Source: CAG-390 sp045544735 (GTDB lineage Bacteria > Bacillota > Clostridia > Oscillospirales > CAG-272). Taken from it: a DNA stretch of 34,285 bases. Made by a program: the position numbers and the translations under genes. The stretch lies in contig JAZPZM010000022.1 in assembly GCA_045544735.1 (NCBI GenBank), forward strand, positions 1 to 34,285. The letters run 5' to 3'. Of this stretch, positions 34,184 to 34,285 are shown piece after piece. Position 1 is the stretch's first letter. Each line of letters starts with the position of its first letter. The notes under the pieces were generated by a model. It worked only from the letters and a program-made list of their open reading frames with translations. It searched no databases and was not told the DNA's origin.

Positions 34184-34285
34184 ATGGACGTAAGCTTGAT
34201 TTTGAAGGTCATAGGAATTGGCTTTGTTGTGGCTGTGTCGGCGCAAATACTCGGCAAAACGGGTAGGGACGAGCAGGTGACCTTC
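34184..34285 (+). CDS. spoIIIAC: Stage III sporulation protein AC (partial, cut by window end)
   Basis: The first 34 codons are present (MDVSLILKVIGIGFVVAVSA...). The opening DVSLILK-x-IGIGF and the following GRDEQ are typical of SpoIIIAC, a small two-helix membrane protein of about 65 residues. GAGGTAAAA precedes the ATG, 7 nt after the spoIIIAB stop. The frame is open to the window edge. Confidence 0.9.
   Translation, partial: MDVSLILKVIGIGFVVAVSAQILGKTGRDEQVTF

Overview
The window looks like chromosome of an endospore-forming, gut-type Clostridia (Firmicutes) species, probably uncultured. The reasons are the start of a spoIIIA operon at the right edge, a type II pantothenate kinase, PlsY, RqcH, ROK glucokinase, DUF5685/DUF3006/DUF2974 proteins, and promoters that are almost all of the TTGACA-17-TATAAT type. 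Nothing in it resembles phage or plasmid DNA. The only mobile-type DNA is a 226-bp MITE-like element beside alaS and a small hairpin array behind a tRNA-like gene.

Layout. 1-262: a tRNA-like sequence whose anticodon reads as UUA (ochre), its terminator, and an array of six short hairpins. 334-2759: a GNAT-fold acyltransferase-like protein, convergent with a DUF5685/J-protein pair. 3020-4528: a lipoprotein sugar-binding protein with no transporter beside it. 4657-6345: a phosphomannomutase-like HAD phosphatase plus ROK glucokinase. 6389-9971: pantothenate kinase (minus) divergent from a NagD-like phosphatase and RqcH. 10118-11591: ribosomal protein S20 and a DUF2974 alpha/beta hydrolase. 11693-15836: DUF3006, plsY, a methyltransferase, a FolC-like protein that has lost its P-loop, and a membrane-anchored unknown. 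15890-16453: a 564-nt gap with structured RNA-like sequence and a promoter.

16454-29733 is the most striking part. It is one co-directional run of seven tightly packed genes with one promoter in front and one hairpin behind. It encodes a 1134-residue sugar-binding protein fused behind two carbohydrate-binding-like domains, two complete pairs of sugar ABC permeases, a signal peptide-NHL propeller-TPR-YIP1 membrane protein, and a 1236-residue secreted DUF5696 protein whose central part looks like a glycoside-hydrolase TIM barrel. There is no ATPase and no regulator. I infer a surface system that captures, trims and imports a complex glycan and borrows a shared MsiK-type ATPase encoded elsewhere. 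Its codon choice matches rpsT rather than the neighbouring housekeeping genes, which suggests very high expression.

29782-30007 is the MITE-like element. 30009-32636 is alaS (minus). 32781-34285 holds spoIIIAA, spoIIIAB and the first 34 codons of spoIIIAC, which belong to the mother-cell engulfment channel.
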